Below are positions 10,007-18,995 of a DNA stretch of 64,000 nt, piece by piece. This DNA comes from Stutzerimonas frequens (GTDB lineage: Bacteria; Pseudomonadota; Gammaproteobacteria; Pseudomonadales; Pseudomonadaceae). The position numbers and the translations under genes were made by a program. Location: positions 372,001-436,000 of the forward strand of contig NZ_JAMOHM010000001.1 of assembly GCF_024448335.1 (NCBI RefSeq), written 5' to 3'. The notes beneath the pieces are model-generated. The model was not told the DNA's origin, searched no databases, and saw nothing but the letters and a program-made list of their open reading frames with translations. Position 1 is the stretch's first letter. Each line of letters starts with the position of its first letter.

Positions 10007-10301
10007 GAGGTTACTCCTTGTTATTTGTTCTTATTGCGCAACGGCAAGGCTACGCTTTTTTGCCGGATCGCCTTGCGCCTTTCGTTCCGTTTCGAGCGCC
10101 TGATTCAGGCTGAGCGCTGGCTCGCACGGCGAAACCTGCGCCGGAAATGCATACGCCACTTCGGGCTCGACTAACATTAGAGCCTCCGGCGCCTCAAGCC
10201 TAGCGCATAAGCTAAAAGTCGTAGGCCGATTGCTGCAACGCGCCAGTGCTGCAAGAATCGACGCCTCCCGCCAACCTTGCGTCTACTAAGAAGGACTACC
10301 A

Positions 10302-10853
10302 ATGTCCCAGAGCCCCCCGCCCCTGCTGCGCGTGGCTGGCCTCATCGATGCGTTCAACATGCGCCTCGGCCAGCTATGTGCCTGGATCACCCTGTTTCTC
10401 GTCATTGGCACCGCCATCGTGGTGGTACTGCGCTATGGCTTCGGCATCGGCGCAATCGCCCTGCAGGAAGCGGTGATGTACGGCCATGCGCTCGTTTTCA
10501 TGGGCGCCGCCGCCTGGACCCTGCAACGCAACGGCCACGTCCGCGTCGACATCTTCTATCAGAAGTTCAGCAGCCGCCGGCAGACCGCCGTCGATGGCCT
10601 CGGCCATCTGCTGTTCCTGCTGCCGGTGTGCCTGTTTCTCGGCTGGAACAGCTGGGATTACGTCAGCAGTTCCTGGGCGACGTACGAGGGCTCCAACGAG
10701 TCCGGCGGGCTCAAGTTCGTCTACCTGCAGAAGAGCATCATTCTGCTTCTGGTCGCCAGCCTCGCCCTGCAGGGCATCTCCGATCTGATCAAGGCCGGCT
10801 ACCGCCTGGCCGGTCGCCTGCCTGAAGCAGAGCAGGAGGTGAAGCATGGGTGA
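10302..10853 (+). CDS. dctQ: TRAP transporter small permease (DctQ)
   Basis: 183 residues, preceded by AAGAAGGACTACCA. Four hydrophobic helices are visible (about residues 25-47, 55-75, 95-117, 140-160). The conserved EAVMYGHALVFMGAAAWTL block marks the DctQ subunit. It pairs with DctM in the inner membrane. The gene overlaps dctM by eight bases, pointing to translational coupling. Confidence 0.9.
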   Translation: MSQSPPPLLRVAGLIDAFNMRLGQLCAWITLFLVIGTAIVVVLRYGFGIGAIALQEAVMYGHALVFMGAAAWTLQRNGHVRVDIFYQKFSSRRQTAVDGLGHLLFLLPVCLFLGWNSWDYVSSSWATYEGSNESGGLKFVYLQKSIILLLVASLALQGISDLIKAGYRLAGRLPEAEQEVKHG

Positions 10854-12222
10854 GATCATGGCCATCCTGCTGTTCATCAGCATCTGCTTCGCCCTGATGT
10901 CGGGTTACCCGGTCGCCTTCACCCTTGGTGGCATGGCACTGCTGTTCGCCGGCATCGGCGTGGTCACCGGCTCGTTCGACGTGGGTTACCTGCACGCGTT
11001 ACCGAACCGCATCTTCGGCATCATGAACAACCAGACGATGCTGGCCGTGCCGCTGTTCGTCTTCATGGGCGTGATGCTGGAGAAATCGCGCGTTGCCGAA
11101 GACCTGCTGGAATCGATGTCGCGACTGTTCGGCACCCTGCGTGGCGGCCTGGCGATTTCGGTCTGCGTGGTCGGCGCGCTGCTCGCGGCCAGCACCGGCA
11201 TCGTCGGTGCCACCGTGGTCACCATGGGCCTGCTGGCGCTGCCGACCATGCTGCGTCGCGGCTACGACCCGGCCATCGCTACCGGCACTCTGGCCGCCAC
11301 CGGCACCCTCGGCCAGATCATTCCGCCCTCGATCATCCTGGTTCTGCTCGGCGACGTGATGTCCAGCGCCTTCCAGCAGGCACAGCTGAAGATGGGCATC
11401 TTCTCGCCGAAGACCGTTTCGGTCGGTGACCTCTTCGTCGGCGCGCTGATTCCAGGCCTGGTGTTGGTCGGGCTGTACATCCTCTACCTCATCGCCGTGG
11501 CGATATTCCAACCGAAGAAGCTGCCGGCGCTGCCGCAGGAAGAACTGGGTCCGATCGAGTGGGGCAAGCTGATCGGTGCGTTGCTGCCACCGCTGGCGCT
11601 GATCACCGCGGTGCTCGGCTCGATTCTCGCCGGTTACGCCACCCCAACCGAGGCTGCGGCGATCGGTGCACTTGGCGCGACCGTGCTGTCGATCGCCAAG
11701 GGCCAGCTGAATTTCGCCCAGCTCAAGCAGGTCGCCTTCGGCACCACCGAGATCACCTCGATGGTGTTCCTGATCCTCATCGGCGCCTCGCTGTTCTCCC
11801 TGGTGTTCCGTGGCTTCGGTGGTGAAGCGCTGATCGAGGATGCCCTGCACTCGCTGCCTGGCGGCGTGCTTGGCGCCTTCCTGGTGGTGATGCTGGTCAT
11901 CTTCCTGCTGGGCTTCATCCTCGACTTCATCGAGATCATCTTCGTGGTGGTGCCCATCGTCGGCCCGATCCTGCTCGCCATGGGCCTGGACCCGGTGTGG
12001 CTCGGTGTGATGTTTGCGATCAACCTGCAGACGTCATTCCTCACCCCGCCGTTCGGCTTCTCGCTGTTCTACCTGCGCGGCGTCACGCCACGCAGCGTAC
12101 CTACCAGCGTGATGTACAAAGGCGTGCTGCCGTTCATCATGATCCAGATCGGCATGCTGGTGGTTGCGTACATGTGGCCGGGCCTGGTGACCTGGCTGCC
12201 GGAACAGGTCTACGGCAAGTAG
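10846..12222 (+). CDS. dctM: TRAP transporter large permease (DctM)
   Basis: 458 residues, about a dozen hydrophobic segments. Family signatures are visible: ALPNRIFGIMNNQTMLAVPLFVFMG, GILGAT-like GIVGATVVTMG, and PPSIILVLLGD. It is the Na+-coupled membrane pump of the TRAP system. An ATG at 10858 is a possible alternative start. A terminator follows the stop codon. Together with DctP and DctQ this completes a TRAP transporter for an unknown dicarboxylate or similar acid. Confidence 0.92.
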   Translation: MGEIMAILLFISICFALMSGYPVAFTLGGMALLFAGIGVVTGSFDVGYLHALPNRIFGIMNNQTMLAVPLFVFMGVMLEKSRVAEDLLESMSRLFGTLRGGLAISVCVVGALLAASTGIVGATVVTMGLLALPTMLRRGYDPAIATGTLAATGTLGQIIPPSIILVLLGDVMSSAFQQAQLKMGIFSPKTVSVGDLFVGALIPGLVLVGLYILYLIAVAIFQPKKLPALPQEELGPIEWGKLIGALLPPLALITAVLGSILAGYATPTEAAAIGALGATVLSIAKGQLNFAQLKQVAFGTTEITSMVFLILIGASLFSLVFRGFGGEALIEDALHSLPGGVLGAFLVVMLVIFLLGFILDFIEIIFVVVPIVGPILLAMGLDPVWLGVMFAINLQTSFLTPPFGFSLFYLRGVTPRSVPTSVMYKGVLPFIMIQIGMLVVAYMWPGLVTWLPEQVYGK

Positions 12223-12227
12223 TTCGA

Positions 12228-12260
12228 CACAACGCCCGTCCTCGACGGGCGTTGTGCTTT
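12228..12260 (+). terminator. Rho-independent terminator of dctQM
   Basis: Perfect 13-bp stem CACAACGCCCGTC / GACGGGCGTTGTG with a CTC loop, followed by CTTT, directly after the dctM stop. Confidence 0.85.
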
Positions 12261-12297
12261 ATGGCAGGCGCTCCCGCTACAATCGGCGCCTGTTCAT

Positions 12298-13518
12298 ATG
12301 CCGGCCCCGCCGATGTCCGCCGCCCCCAACCTGCTCGAGCGCTTCCAGGCGCTGGACCGCTTCCTCACTGCGCACCAGTCGCTCTGGCGGCCACGGCCGT
12401 TCGTCTGCCACACGCTGCCGTGGGAAGCCGAGCACCCCGAGCTGGCCGCCTGGCTGCGCGGCCGCTCGCTGGCCGATGCCGAGGCCGTACACAACCAGCC
12501 AACGACACTCGGCGCACCCGCGCCTTTTGCTGAACTGGCGGACCTCGCCGACCAGCTGAGCCACCTCGACGCGTTGCCCGCCGGCGAATCGTCAGCCATG
12601 GACCATCGCCACGCGGTGGACGTGCCAGGCCGCAAGGCCCTGCAGATTCAGGCCTTCGGCGCCCGCCTACGGTTCGCCGAAGCACCGACGCACTGGCTGG
12701 ACTGGTGTGCCGGCAAGGGCCATCTCGGTCGCTATCTCGCCCGCAATGGCGCCGCGCTGACCTGCCTGGAATGGGATGAAACGCTGGTGCAGGCAGGCGC
12801 TCATATGAGCGAGCGGCTCGGCATCCCGGCCCGGCACCGCTGCCAGGACGTGCTCGCAGCTGATGCTGGCGATCAGCTACAGGCCACGCACACCCCCGTC
12901 GCGCTGCACGCCTGCGGTGATCTGCATGTACGCCTGCTGCGCCTGAGCGTTGCCAAGGGCTGTCGCCAGATCGCCATCGCCCCCTGCTGCTACAACCGCA
13001 CCCGGGACGAGATCTACGTGCCGCTCTCCGAAGCCGGCCGGGCCACGGCACTGCAACTCAGCCGCGACGACCTCGGCTTGCCGCTGAGCGAAACCGTCAC
13101 CGCCGGCGCGCGCGAACGGCGCAATCGCGACCAGTCGATGGCCTGGCGGCTGGGCTTCGATCTGCTGCAGCGGCGCCTGCGCCAGCAGGACGACTATCTG
13201 CCGACGCCCTCGCTGCCGAGCGCCTGGCTGAAGAAGGACTTCGCCGACTACTGCCGCGACCTGGCCGCCCTCAAGCAACTGCCCGCCCCGGGCGAGCAGG
13301 ACTGGGCCGCACTGGAGCGGGCCGGCTGGCAACGCCTCGCCGAGGTACGCAATCTCGAACTGGTACGCGGCCTGTTCCGCCGCCCGCTGGAACTCTGGCT
13401 ACTGCTCGACCGCGCCCTGCTGCTGGAGGAGCACGGCTACCGCGTGCGCCTCGGCACCTTCTGCCCCAGCGAACTGACGCCGCGCAACATCCTCCTGCTG
13501 GCCGAGCGCTACCGATAA
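12298..13518 (+). CDS. SAM-dependent methyltransferase (Methyltransferase_32/GSTCD-like)
   Basis: 406 residues from the first ATG; an ATG at 12313 gives 401. The SAM-binding glycine loop is visible as WLDWCAGKGHLGRYLA (about residues 138-153). An acidic strand end (CLEWDE) follows, and later the family motifs ALHACGDLH and IAPCCYN. Proteins with this HACGD/APCCYN pair belong to the Methyltransferase_32 group; the substrate is not established. It stands alone between the TRAP operon terminator and the tRNA promoter. Confidence 0.75.
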   Translation: MPAPPMSAAPNLLERFQALDRFLTAHQSLWRPRPFVCHTLPWEAEHPELAAWLRGRSLADAEAVHNQPTTLGAPAPFAELADLADQLSHLDALPAGESSAMDHRHAVDVPGRKALQIQAFGARLRFAEAPTHWLDWCAGKGHLGRYLARNGAALTCLEWDETLVQAGAHMSERLGIPARHRCQDVLAADAGDQLQATHTPVALHACGDLHVRLLRLSVAKGCRQIAIAPCCYNRTRDEIYVPLSEAGRATALQLSRDDLGLPLSETVTAGARERRNRDQSMAWRLGFDLLQRRLRQQDDYLPTPSLPSAWLKKDFADYCRDLAALKQLPAPGEQDWAALERAGWQRLAEVRNLELVRGLFRRPLELWLLLDRALLLEEHGYRVRLGTFCPSELTPRNILLLAERYR

Positions 13519-13573
13519 CGCGCAAATGTGAAGCGGCCTGAATAAGCCAGCGCAAGTGACCGTCAGCTAACGG

Positions 13574-13601
13574 TTTACTCGCCGCCCGCAATGGATATAA
13601 T
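13574..13601 (+). promoter_or_regulatory. Promoter of the tRNA-Thr gene
   Basis: TTTACT and a perfect TATAAT are separated by 16 bases. A GC-rich stretch (GGCGACC) lies between the -10 box and the tRNA, the discriminator pattern of stringently controlled stable-RNA promoters. Confidence 0.7.
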
Positions 13602-13615
13602 GGCGACCCTCACTT

Positions 13616-13691
<76 letters not shown>

Positions 13692-13740
13692 CGAATACCA
13701 AGGCTTCCAGCCCTATAAAGGCTGATGCCGACGCAGGCTA

Positions 13741-13762
13741 GCGTAACAAGCCACGTAACAAG
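13741..13762 (+). promoter_or_regulatory. Two arm-type sites of the prophage integrase (left side)
   Basis: GCGTAACAAG at 13741-13750 and ACGTAACAAG at 13753-13762. The same decamer occurs twice on the other side of the att core at 46152 and 46205, all in one orientation. Paired short direct repeats flanking the core are what tyrosine integrases of lambda/P2 type bind with their N-terminal domain. Assignment is by position and repetition only. Confidence 0.6.
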
Positions 13763-14289
13763 CAGAACCGTCGCGTACATGCGCACGCGCCCCACACGTG
13801 AGGCTGTTTTCTCAGGTAGTGGGGGGGTCTGCAAAAAGAGTAATTTCCGTAACATCGACCGGGAAACGGGCGCAAAGCCCTGATCTGCAAGACTTTTCCG
13901 GCGATGGCAAAAGGTAACTTCCAAGTAACATAAAGGTAATCTGGTTACTCTTTTATAGGGTGATATCGGGCCTCTAAAAAAGCCTTCAAAATCAGCAGCT
14001 TATAAAAAATTACCTTTTTGATTACCTCTAGGTTACCTCCCTTTGTAATCTCAGACCCCCCGAACGACGCGGCCTCTAGGGTCGGTCTGCAGGCAGATTG
14101 CAGAAATTACTCTTTCTGAAAATCGCCCCCCATAAGCCCATACCCCGGACACAGCTCGGGAGCGTCCAGAACCGCTCTTCCTGCAGGGAAACGCAGGGTT
14201 TTGCTCTACCTCATACCCATCCACCAGCCCACTGCCTGGGCCGCGTACAGCTGTCCGCAGGCGCGCAGAAAAAACGACACATTTAGCCC
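13763..14289. repeat. Gene-free left end of the prophage with clustered GTAAY motifs
   Basis: No convincing gene lies between attL and the cos-like site. The stretch is less GC-rich than its surroundings. It holds many copies of a GTAAY core in both orientations, among them AAGGTAACT, AAGTAACAT, AAGGTAATC, GGTTACTC, ATTACCTTT, GATTACCTC, GGTTACCTC and TTTGTAATC. AAAGAGTAATTTC-like arms at about 13840 and 14103 form a distant inverted repeat. The repeats suggest protein binding, perhaps terminase next to cos or the integrase. Frames that run through here on the minus strand also cross the tRNA and are not credible. Confidence 0.55.
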
Positions 14290-14292
14290 GGG

Positions 14293-14311
14293 GGCGTGGC
14301 GGGGGGACGAG
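14293..14311. other. Probable cos site
   Basis: GGCGTGGCGGGG followed by GGACGAG. From memory, cohesive ends of P2-family phages read GGCGwGGCGGGG followed by an A-rich tail, so the first 12 bases match and the tail differs. A CGCGCGCG run lies just downstream. Position also fits: in the phage circle it lies between the integrase/att end and the portal gene, where P2-type cos is found. Confidence 0.55.
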
Positions 14312-14445
14312 CGCGCGCGCCGGGTCCGGTTGGAGATTGCAGATGCGGGCGAGTGAGGATATTGACGGAGACCATTGCCGGTTCGACAGTGGGCGAGCAG
14401 TTAGCCAAGATGGCCTGACTGCGCTCTAGGAAGGAAATAGCAACC

Positions 14446-15081
14446 ATGAATGAGGCGGCGATCACCTACTTCAACCGGGCCCAACGGATGCTGCTGGACC
14501 TGCACATTTCGATTAACACGCAACTGGAGATGCAAAAGGGGCTGGAAAACTCACGGCACTCAAACGAAGAGACTTTGGCTTTGTTCGAAGGCGTGACCGA
14601 TGCCGGCCACAGGTTGGATCGCACCCGGATGAAGCTGCGCGGGAATCTGAACGGCCTGGAGACAGGAGAGGTGCTGATTGGTGTAGCAGCAGGAGCGATA
14701 CTCCAGATTGCTAAACAAGCACTCTCGATGGGATATGAAGACCCGCTAAATAGGGCGCCTGCGGGCAGATCGGTTTCATGTAGTTGCGTTAGGGACCTGA
14801 TCTGGCACGGCCGGAATCAAGCCATGCACTACGAAGATACGCGTCTGGAACCGGACCTAAATTCAGACGGCAAGGTGATCGACCGCCGCTATCGCAGCTC
14901 ATGGGTTGAGACGTTCCGAAAACTGCATGAGAAAAATCCAGACCGCTTCCAAATGACTCACCCTTTCCGCTCTCTTGCGAAAGATGTCCTCGACGCGCTT
15001 GGGTGGACCGATGACTACTCGAAACTAGAAAATGATATGAAAGTCCTGTTGCGGGTTGCTGCGACGCCACTGCACGGTTGA
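14446..15081 (+). CDS. Unknown cargo protein with a HEPN-like RNxxxH motif, at the phiCTX toxin locus
   Basis: 211 residues; AGGAAGG before the ATG. No signal peptide or clear membrane segment; mostly helical by composition. Residues 123-128 read RNQAMH inside the run DLIWHGRNQAMHYED. This fits the Rx4-6H active-site pattern of HEPN ribonucleases, including the polar residue after Arg. No recognised full domain. It lies between the cos-like site and the portal gene and converges on the latter, the place where, as I recall, phiCTX carries its cytotoxin gene. Base composition looks less GC-rich than the phage genes beside it. It is probably lysogenic cargo; a nuclease or abortive-infection role is inference from one motif. 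Confidence 0.6.
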   Translation: MNEAAITYFNRAQRMLLDLHISINTQLEMQKGLENSRHSNEETLALFEGVTDAGHRLDRTRMKLRGNLNGLETGEVLIGVAAGAILQIAKQALSMGYEDPLNRAPAGRSVSCSCVRDLIWHGRNQAMHYEDTRLEPDLNSDGKVIDRRYRSSWVETFRKLHEKNPDRFQMTHPFRSLAKDVLDALGWTDDYSKLENDMKVLLRVAATPLHG

Positions 15082-15145
15082 CGCGAGTGCTACCGAAACC
15101 ACTTTGCGCCTCTCCGAGGCGCCGGTGTGCAACGCTGTAGTCAGC

Positions 15146-16201
15146 TTACGCCTGCGCCGGTACCTCATACGGCTGGAAGCGCACCACCTCCTCCCCCAGC
15201 CAGTCATTGATCTGCCCCAGCCGAGCCTGCTCCGGCTCCAGCTCGTTGACGGCCCACACCTGGGACGCCTCCCGGATCGATCCGAAGCCCCCAGCGTTCT
15301 GCGGTACGACGCCCATGAGCTGGGGCGGGATGCGCAGCATCGCCAGCTGGTCGTCGCGGCTGATGTTCTTGATCGCACCGAAGTCGTCCTTCGCCGCCAC
15401 CTCACTGATCGGGATCAGCTGCAACCCGTCTTTCTTGCCGTTCGGCGCGTACATGAACAGGTTGCGGAAGTTGCCAGGGCCCTTGCTGTTCTTCATCGCG
15501 TTACGTAGGTCGGTGACGAAGTCCTCGTTCTGCGCCGCGTCGGTCATGTACAGGATGAAGCCGGCATGGCTGCCGTTCTGGTAATACTTGCGGCGAAACA
15601 GCGTGGCGCTCTCGTTGAGCAGCGCGCTCTGCAGGGCGGGCAGCCATTCCGGCAGGCCGTAGACCTCCTGGTTGATATCCGCCACCCGCAGGTGGCAGAT
15701 GCTGCCGGTCTTGAACTCGTGCTCGTCCTTCCAGCCGCGCACCTGGTAGTAGGTCGCAAGGTCGGTACCGCGCCGCATGTACTTCGCCAGGCAGGGCTGC
15801 AGGCCGATCGCCTGGCGCAGCATGTTGTCGCGCTTCTCCAGGTACAGGTTGCCCGACCAGCCCCAGTCCATGACGATCTGCTCGAAGGCCGCCCGGCTGA
15901 GCAGCCGGTGCGGGATGAAGGTGCGGGCCAGCGCGTTGCGCTTGAAGATCAGGCCCGACTGTAGATAGACGCTCGCCTTCGACGACTTCGCCAGCCCGTC
16001 CAGCGAGACCGGCGGCTCGTACCAGCGGCCATTGGCCCAGCATTCCAGGTAGTCCAGGATCTCGCGGCCATCGAGCACTGGCATCGGATCGCCAAAGGTG
16101 AAGGCCATCGACTGACCGCCCTCACCATTGGCCAGCACCTCGCCCTCGCGCACCTGGTCAGTGGTGGCCACCTGCTGGTTACGGTTGCGACGTTTGCTCA
16201 T
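15146..16201 (-). CDS. Q: Phage portal protein (P2 gpQ)
   Basis: 351 residues from the ATG at 16201, which overlaps the stop of the terminase gene by one base (TGATG), so the two are translationally coupled. An upstream in-frame start would only extend it into P. Family marks: SLDGLAKSSKASVYLQSGL, DWGWSGNLYLEKRDN, NISRDDQLAMLRIPPQLMG. Length matches P2 Q (about 344). The dodecameric portal forms the DNA gate of the capsid. Confidence 0.93.
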   Translation of the reverse strand: MSKRRNRNQQVATTDQVREGEVLANGEGGQSMAFTFGDPMPVLDGREILDYLECWANGRWYEPPVSLDGLAKSSKASVYLQSGLIFKRNALARTFIPHRLLSRAAFEQIVMDWGWSGNLYLEKRDNMLRQAIGLQPCLAKYMRRGTDLATYYQVRGWKDEHEFKTGSICHLRVADINQEVYGLPEWLPALQSALLNESATLFRRKYYQNGSHAGFILYMTDAAQNEDFVTDLRNAMKNSKGPGNFRNLFMYAPNGKKDGLQLIPISEVAAKDDFGAIKNISRDDQLAMLRIPPQLMGVVPQNAGGFGSIREASQVWAVNELEPEQARLGQINDWLGEEVVRFQPYEVPAQA

Positions 16202-17955
16202 CAATAAATCTCCATGATGCCGGTGTTGGCCACGGTCTGGCCCTCCAGCGGCTCGTTGTGCAGTGCGTGGAAAAGCGCCCAAGCCAGATCGGCGTGGCCC
16301 GTGTGTTCGTTGCGCCCGGCGGTATAGGTGAACTGGCGCCCGCCCGGCGTAACCGTCTTGCGGATGGCCATCAGCGACGACGCCAGGTCAGTCCAGCCGG
16401 CGTCGAACTCCAGCCGGCCCTTGCTGATCACGTCCCAAGCCTTCATCACCAGGCGCGTCTTCACCTCCGGGCTGTAGGAGAAGGTCTTCAAGCCCGGGAA
16501 GAACTGACGCACCAGCTGCGCCACCGCGCTGCCCAGACCGGTGGTGTCGATGCCGATGTAGGTCACCCAGTAGCGGCGCGTCACCTGGCGGATCGTCTCG
16601 GCCTGTGCGTTGAAGTCCATCCCGCGGAACTGATGCCGCTCCAGGACGCGAAACTTGCCGCCCGGTACCAGCGGCGGCGCCACTACGATCAGGCCGGCGG
16701 AATCGCCAGACTCGGCCGGGTCATAGCCCACCCATACCTGCCGATCGGCAAACGGCCGCATGGCCATCGGCTGGTAGTCCGTCCACACCGACCAGCTGTC
16801 CACCATGCACGGCTGCAGCAGATTGAGCGGGAAGATGCTCGCCCCGTCGTCGACGAACTGGCACATCAGCAGGTTCTGGAAGGCCGCCGCGTCGTACTCC
16901 AGGCGCAGCTCGTCGATATCGAACAGGTCGCAGCCACGCTCCTCGGCGTCCAGGATGGTGACGATCTGCCGCCAGATCCGGTCCTCGCACAGCCGCCCCT
17001 GCTGCAGCACGTCGTGGCTCACATCCAGCTTGAGATGCTTGGCCGCCGGCTTGCCCTTGTTGAAGCGCTCGCCCGTCCAGAACGAATAGGCCTCGTGTGC
17101 CATCGAGCTGGGCGTCGAGAAATAGGTGCGCCGGTATTGCTTCTGCATGGCCATGCCGCTGGCCACCTTGTTCAGCTCGTTGAACTTGAACGTCCAGAAG
17201 AATTCGTCGAAGTAGAAATTGCCGTGATAGCCCTGGGCGGTGCGCGCGTTGGTGCCCAGGAAGTGCATCTCGGCGCCGTTCGGCAGAATGATCGGGTCGC
17301 CGGTGAGTTCAACCCCGACCGTGTCGCGGGCGAAGGCCTGGATATACGCCTTGAAGATATGCGCCTGCGCCTTGCTGGCCGACAGGAAGATCTGGTTGCG
17401 CCCGGTGGTCAGCGCATCGATCAACGCCTCGCGGGCGAAGTAGAACGTCGCGCCGATCTGCCGGCTCTTGAGGATGGCCCGCGTGCGCTGGTTGCCCGCC
17501 CGGTACCAGTCTTTCTGATAGTCGAAGCATCCGTCGAGGAACGCCTCGACGAGCTTCTCGACCATCTCCTCTGTGATGTCGTTGCGCTTGGGTTTACGCT
17601 TCTCCCCGGCGTTGCGCTTGGCCAGCTCAGGGTTGAGGTCGGTTTCGGTACCGCCGTCCTGGTAGCGCTGGATTCGGGCCTGCCGCTCCATTTGCCGGTG
17701 GAGCAGGTCGATCTCCTTGTAATCCGAGCCGCTCTTCGGTTCCTTGAGTATCAGCTGCACCAGTCGGGCCTCGGTGGCCGCCTGGATGCGCTCCAACGGC
17801 GTAGCCCGGTCCCACTCGTCCCGGGCCTTCCAGCTGTGCAGCGTCTTCTCCTTCTCGCCGAGCAGCTCGGCGATCTCGCAGACGCGATAGCCCTGCCAAT
17901 ACAGGTGCTTGGCGTGGCGGCGGTGATCGGTAGGGAGTTCGACGATAGCGTTCAT
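16201..17955 (-). CDS. P: Terminase large subunit (P2 gpP)
   Basis: 584 residues. An N-terminal helix-turn-helix region (YRVCEIAELLGEKEKTLHSW) precedes the ATPase domain with KSRQIGATFYFAREAL as Walker A-like segment and FYFDEFFW as Walker B. The nuclease domain starts at VGYDPAESGDSAG. It cuts cos and pumps DNA into the prohead with gpM. It is divergent from O, with a late-activator box between the two genes. The start codon lies unusually close to where transcription should begin. Confidence 0.93.
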   Translation of the reverse strand: MNAIVELPTDHRRHAKHLYWQGYRVCEIAELLGEKEKTLHSWKARDEWDRATPLERIQAATEARLVQLILKEPKSGSDYKEIDLLHRQMERQARIQRYQDGGTETDLNPELAKRNAGEKRKPKRNDITEEMVEKLVEAFLDGCFDYQKDWYRAGNQRTRAILKSRQIGATFYFAREALIDALTTGRNQIFLSASKAQAHIFKAYIQAFARDTVGVELTGDPIILPNGAEMHFLGTNARTAQGYHGNFYFDEFFWTFKFNELNKVASGMAMQKQYRRTYFSTPSSMAHEAYSFWTGERFNKGKPAAKHLKLDVSHDVLQQGRLCEDRIWRQIVTILDAEERGCDLFDIDELRLEYDAAAFQNLLMCQFVDDGASIFPLNLLQPCMVDSWSVWTDYQPMAMRPFADRQVWVGYDPAESGDSAGLIVVAPPLVPGGKFRVLERHQFRGMDFNAQAETIRQVTRRYWVTYIGIDTTGLGSAVAQLVRQFFPGLKTFSYSPEVKTRLVMKAWDVISKGRLEFDAGWTDLASSLMAIRKTVTPGGRQFTYTAGRNEHTGHADLAWALFHALHNEPLEGQTVANTGIMEIY

Positions 17956-18002
17956 GGCGCCGATGCTGCCGCTCGCGCGCGCGAGCCCCTACCGGCGCGT
18001 CC

Positions 18003-18021
18003 TGTATCGCTCTGTCCTACA
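18003..18021. promoter_or_regulatory. Late activator (Ogr-type) box between P and O
   Basis: TGTA-N11-TACA, a dyad matching the P2 late-promoter consensus (TGT...ACA) with one extra central base. Two more boxes of exactly this form and length occur before V and FI. In P2 one divergent region serves both the PQ and ONML operons. A CGCGCGCGAG run lies on the P side about 30 bases away, as at the V box. Confidence 0.75.
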
Positions 18022-18104
18022 CGCCAGCCGCGTTGCCGCGCCCCCGCCGGGTGCCGACCATGCCCTCAACGAAAGGCCCATAGCCCCGGATTGAGGAAAG
18101 CCCC

Positions 18105-18965
18105 ATGGCCGCAAACAACCCCACCGCCAAGAAGTACCGCAGCAAGTTCTTCCGCGTCGCCGTCGAAGGCGCCACCACCGACGGCCGCACCATCGAACGT
18201 CAATGGCTGGTGGATGCTGCCGAAACCTACAACCCGAACACCTACGGCGCCCGGGTCTGGCTGGAGCACTTCCGCAGCCTACTGCCGGACGGCCCGTTCA
18301 AGGCCTACGGCGACGTCGTCGCGCTGAAAACCGAAGAAGTCGAGATTGCCGGCAAGAAGAAGCTGGCCCTGTTCGCCCAGATCGAGCCGACCGCCGACCT
18401 CATCGCCCTGAACAAGGCACGGCAGAAGATCTTCACCAGCATCGAGATCCGCCCGAAGTTCGCCGACACCGGTCGCGCCTACCTGGACGGCATCGCCGTT
18501 ACCGATACCCCGGCCAGCCTGGGTACCGAGATGCTCACCTTCAGCGCCCAGCACCCCGACGCCAACCCCCTCAAGGCACGGAAGAATGACCCGGAAAACC
18601 TGTTCTCCGAGGCCATCGAAGTTGCCCTCGAATTCGAGGAAGTCACCGACAGCGAGAGCAAGGTCGCCGGCCTGTTCTCCCGTGTGATGGAAGCCCTCGG
18701 CAAGAGCAAGGATAAAGCTGTCAAGGACGACGCCCAGTTCTCCGAGCTGACCGAAGCGGTTGAGGCCCTCGCCTCGCACGCTCAGGAGCAGGGCGAAGCC
18801 TTCACCGCAGAACAGACGGCTCGCCAGGAGCTGAGCGCCAAGGTCGACAAGCTCGAAACCGAGCTGACCGACCTGGTCACGCGCCTCAGCGATACCGAGG
18901 ACCACAGCCAACAGCAGCGCCCGCCCGCCACCGGCGGCGACGGCAAAGCCTTGGCCAAGTTCTGA
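18105..18965 (+). CDS. O: Capsid scaffolding protein/protease (P2 gpO)
   Basis: 286 residues. The N-terminal half has the GPO pattern (SKFFRVAVEGATTDGR, YGARVWLEHFRS, ITDTPASLGTEM-like VTDTPASLGTEML). The C-terminal part is an acidic helical scaffold region. In P2, gpO cleaves itself and the major capsid protein and guides shell assembly. First gene of the rightward head operon O-N-M-L-X. Confidence 0.92.
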   Translation: MAANNPTAKKYRSKFFRVAVEGATTDGRTIERQWLVDAAETYNPNTYGARVWLEHFRSLLPDGPFKAYGDVVALKTEEVEIAGKKKLALFAQIEPTADLIALNKARQKIFTSIEIRPKFADTGRAYLDGIAVTDTPASLGTEMLTFSAQHPDANPLKARKNDPENLFSEAIEVALEFEEVTDSESKVAGLFSRVMEALGKSKDKAVKDDAQFSELTEAVEALASHAQEQGEAFTAEQTARQELSAKVDKLETELTDLVTRLSDTEDHSQQQRPPATGGDGKALAKF

Positions 18966-18995
18966 CCCATCACCAGCGCCCACTCGGAGCACACC

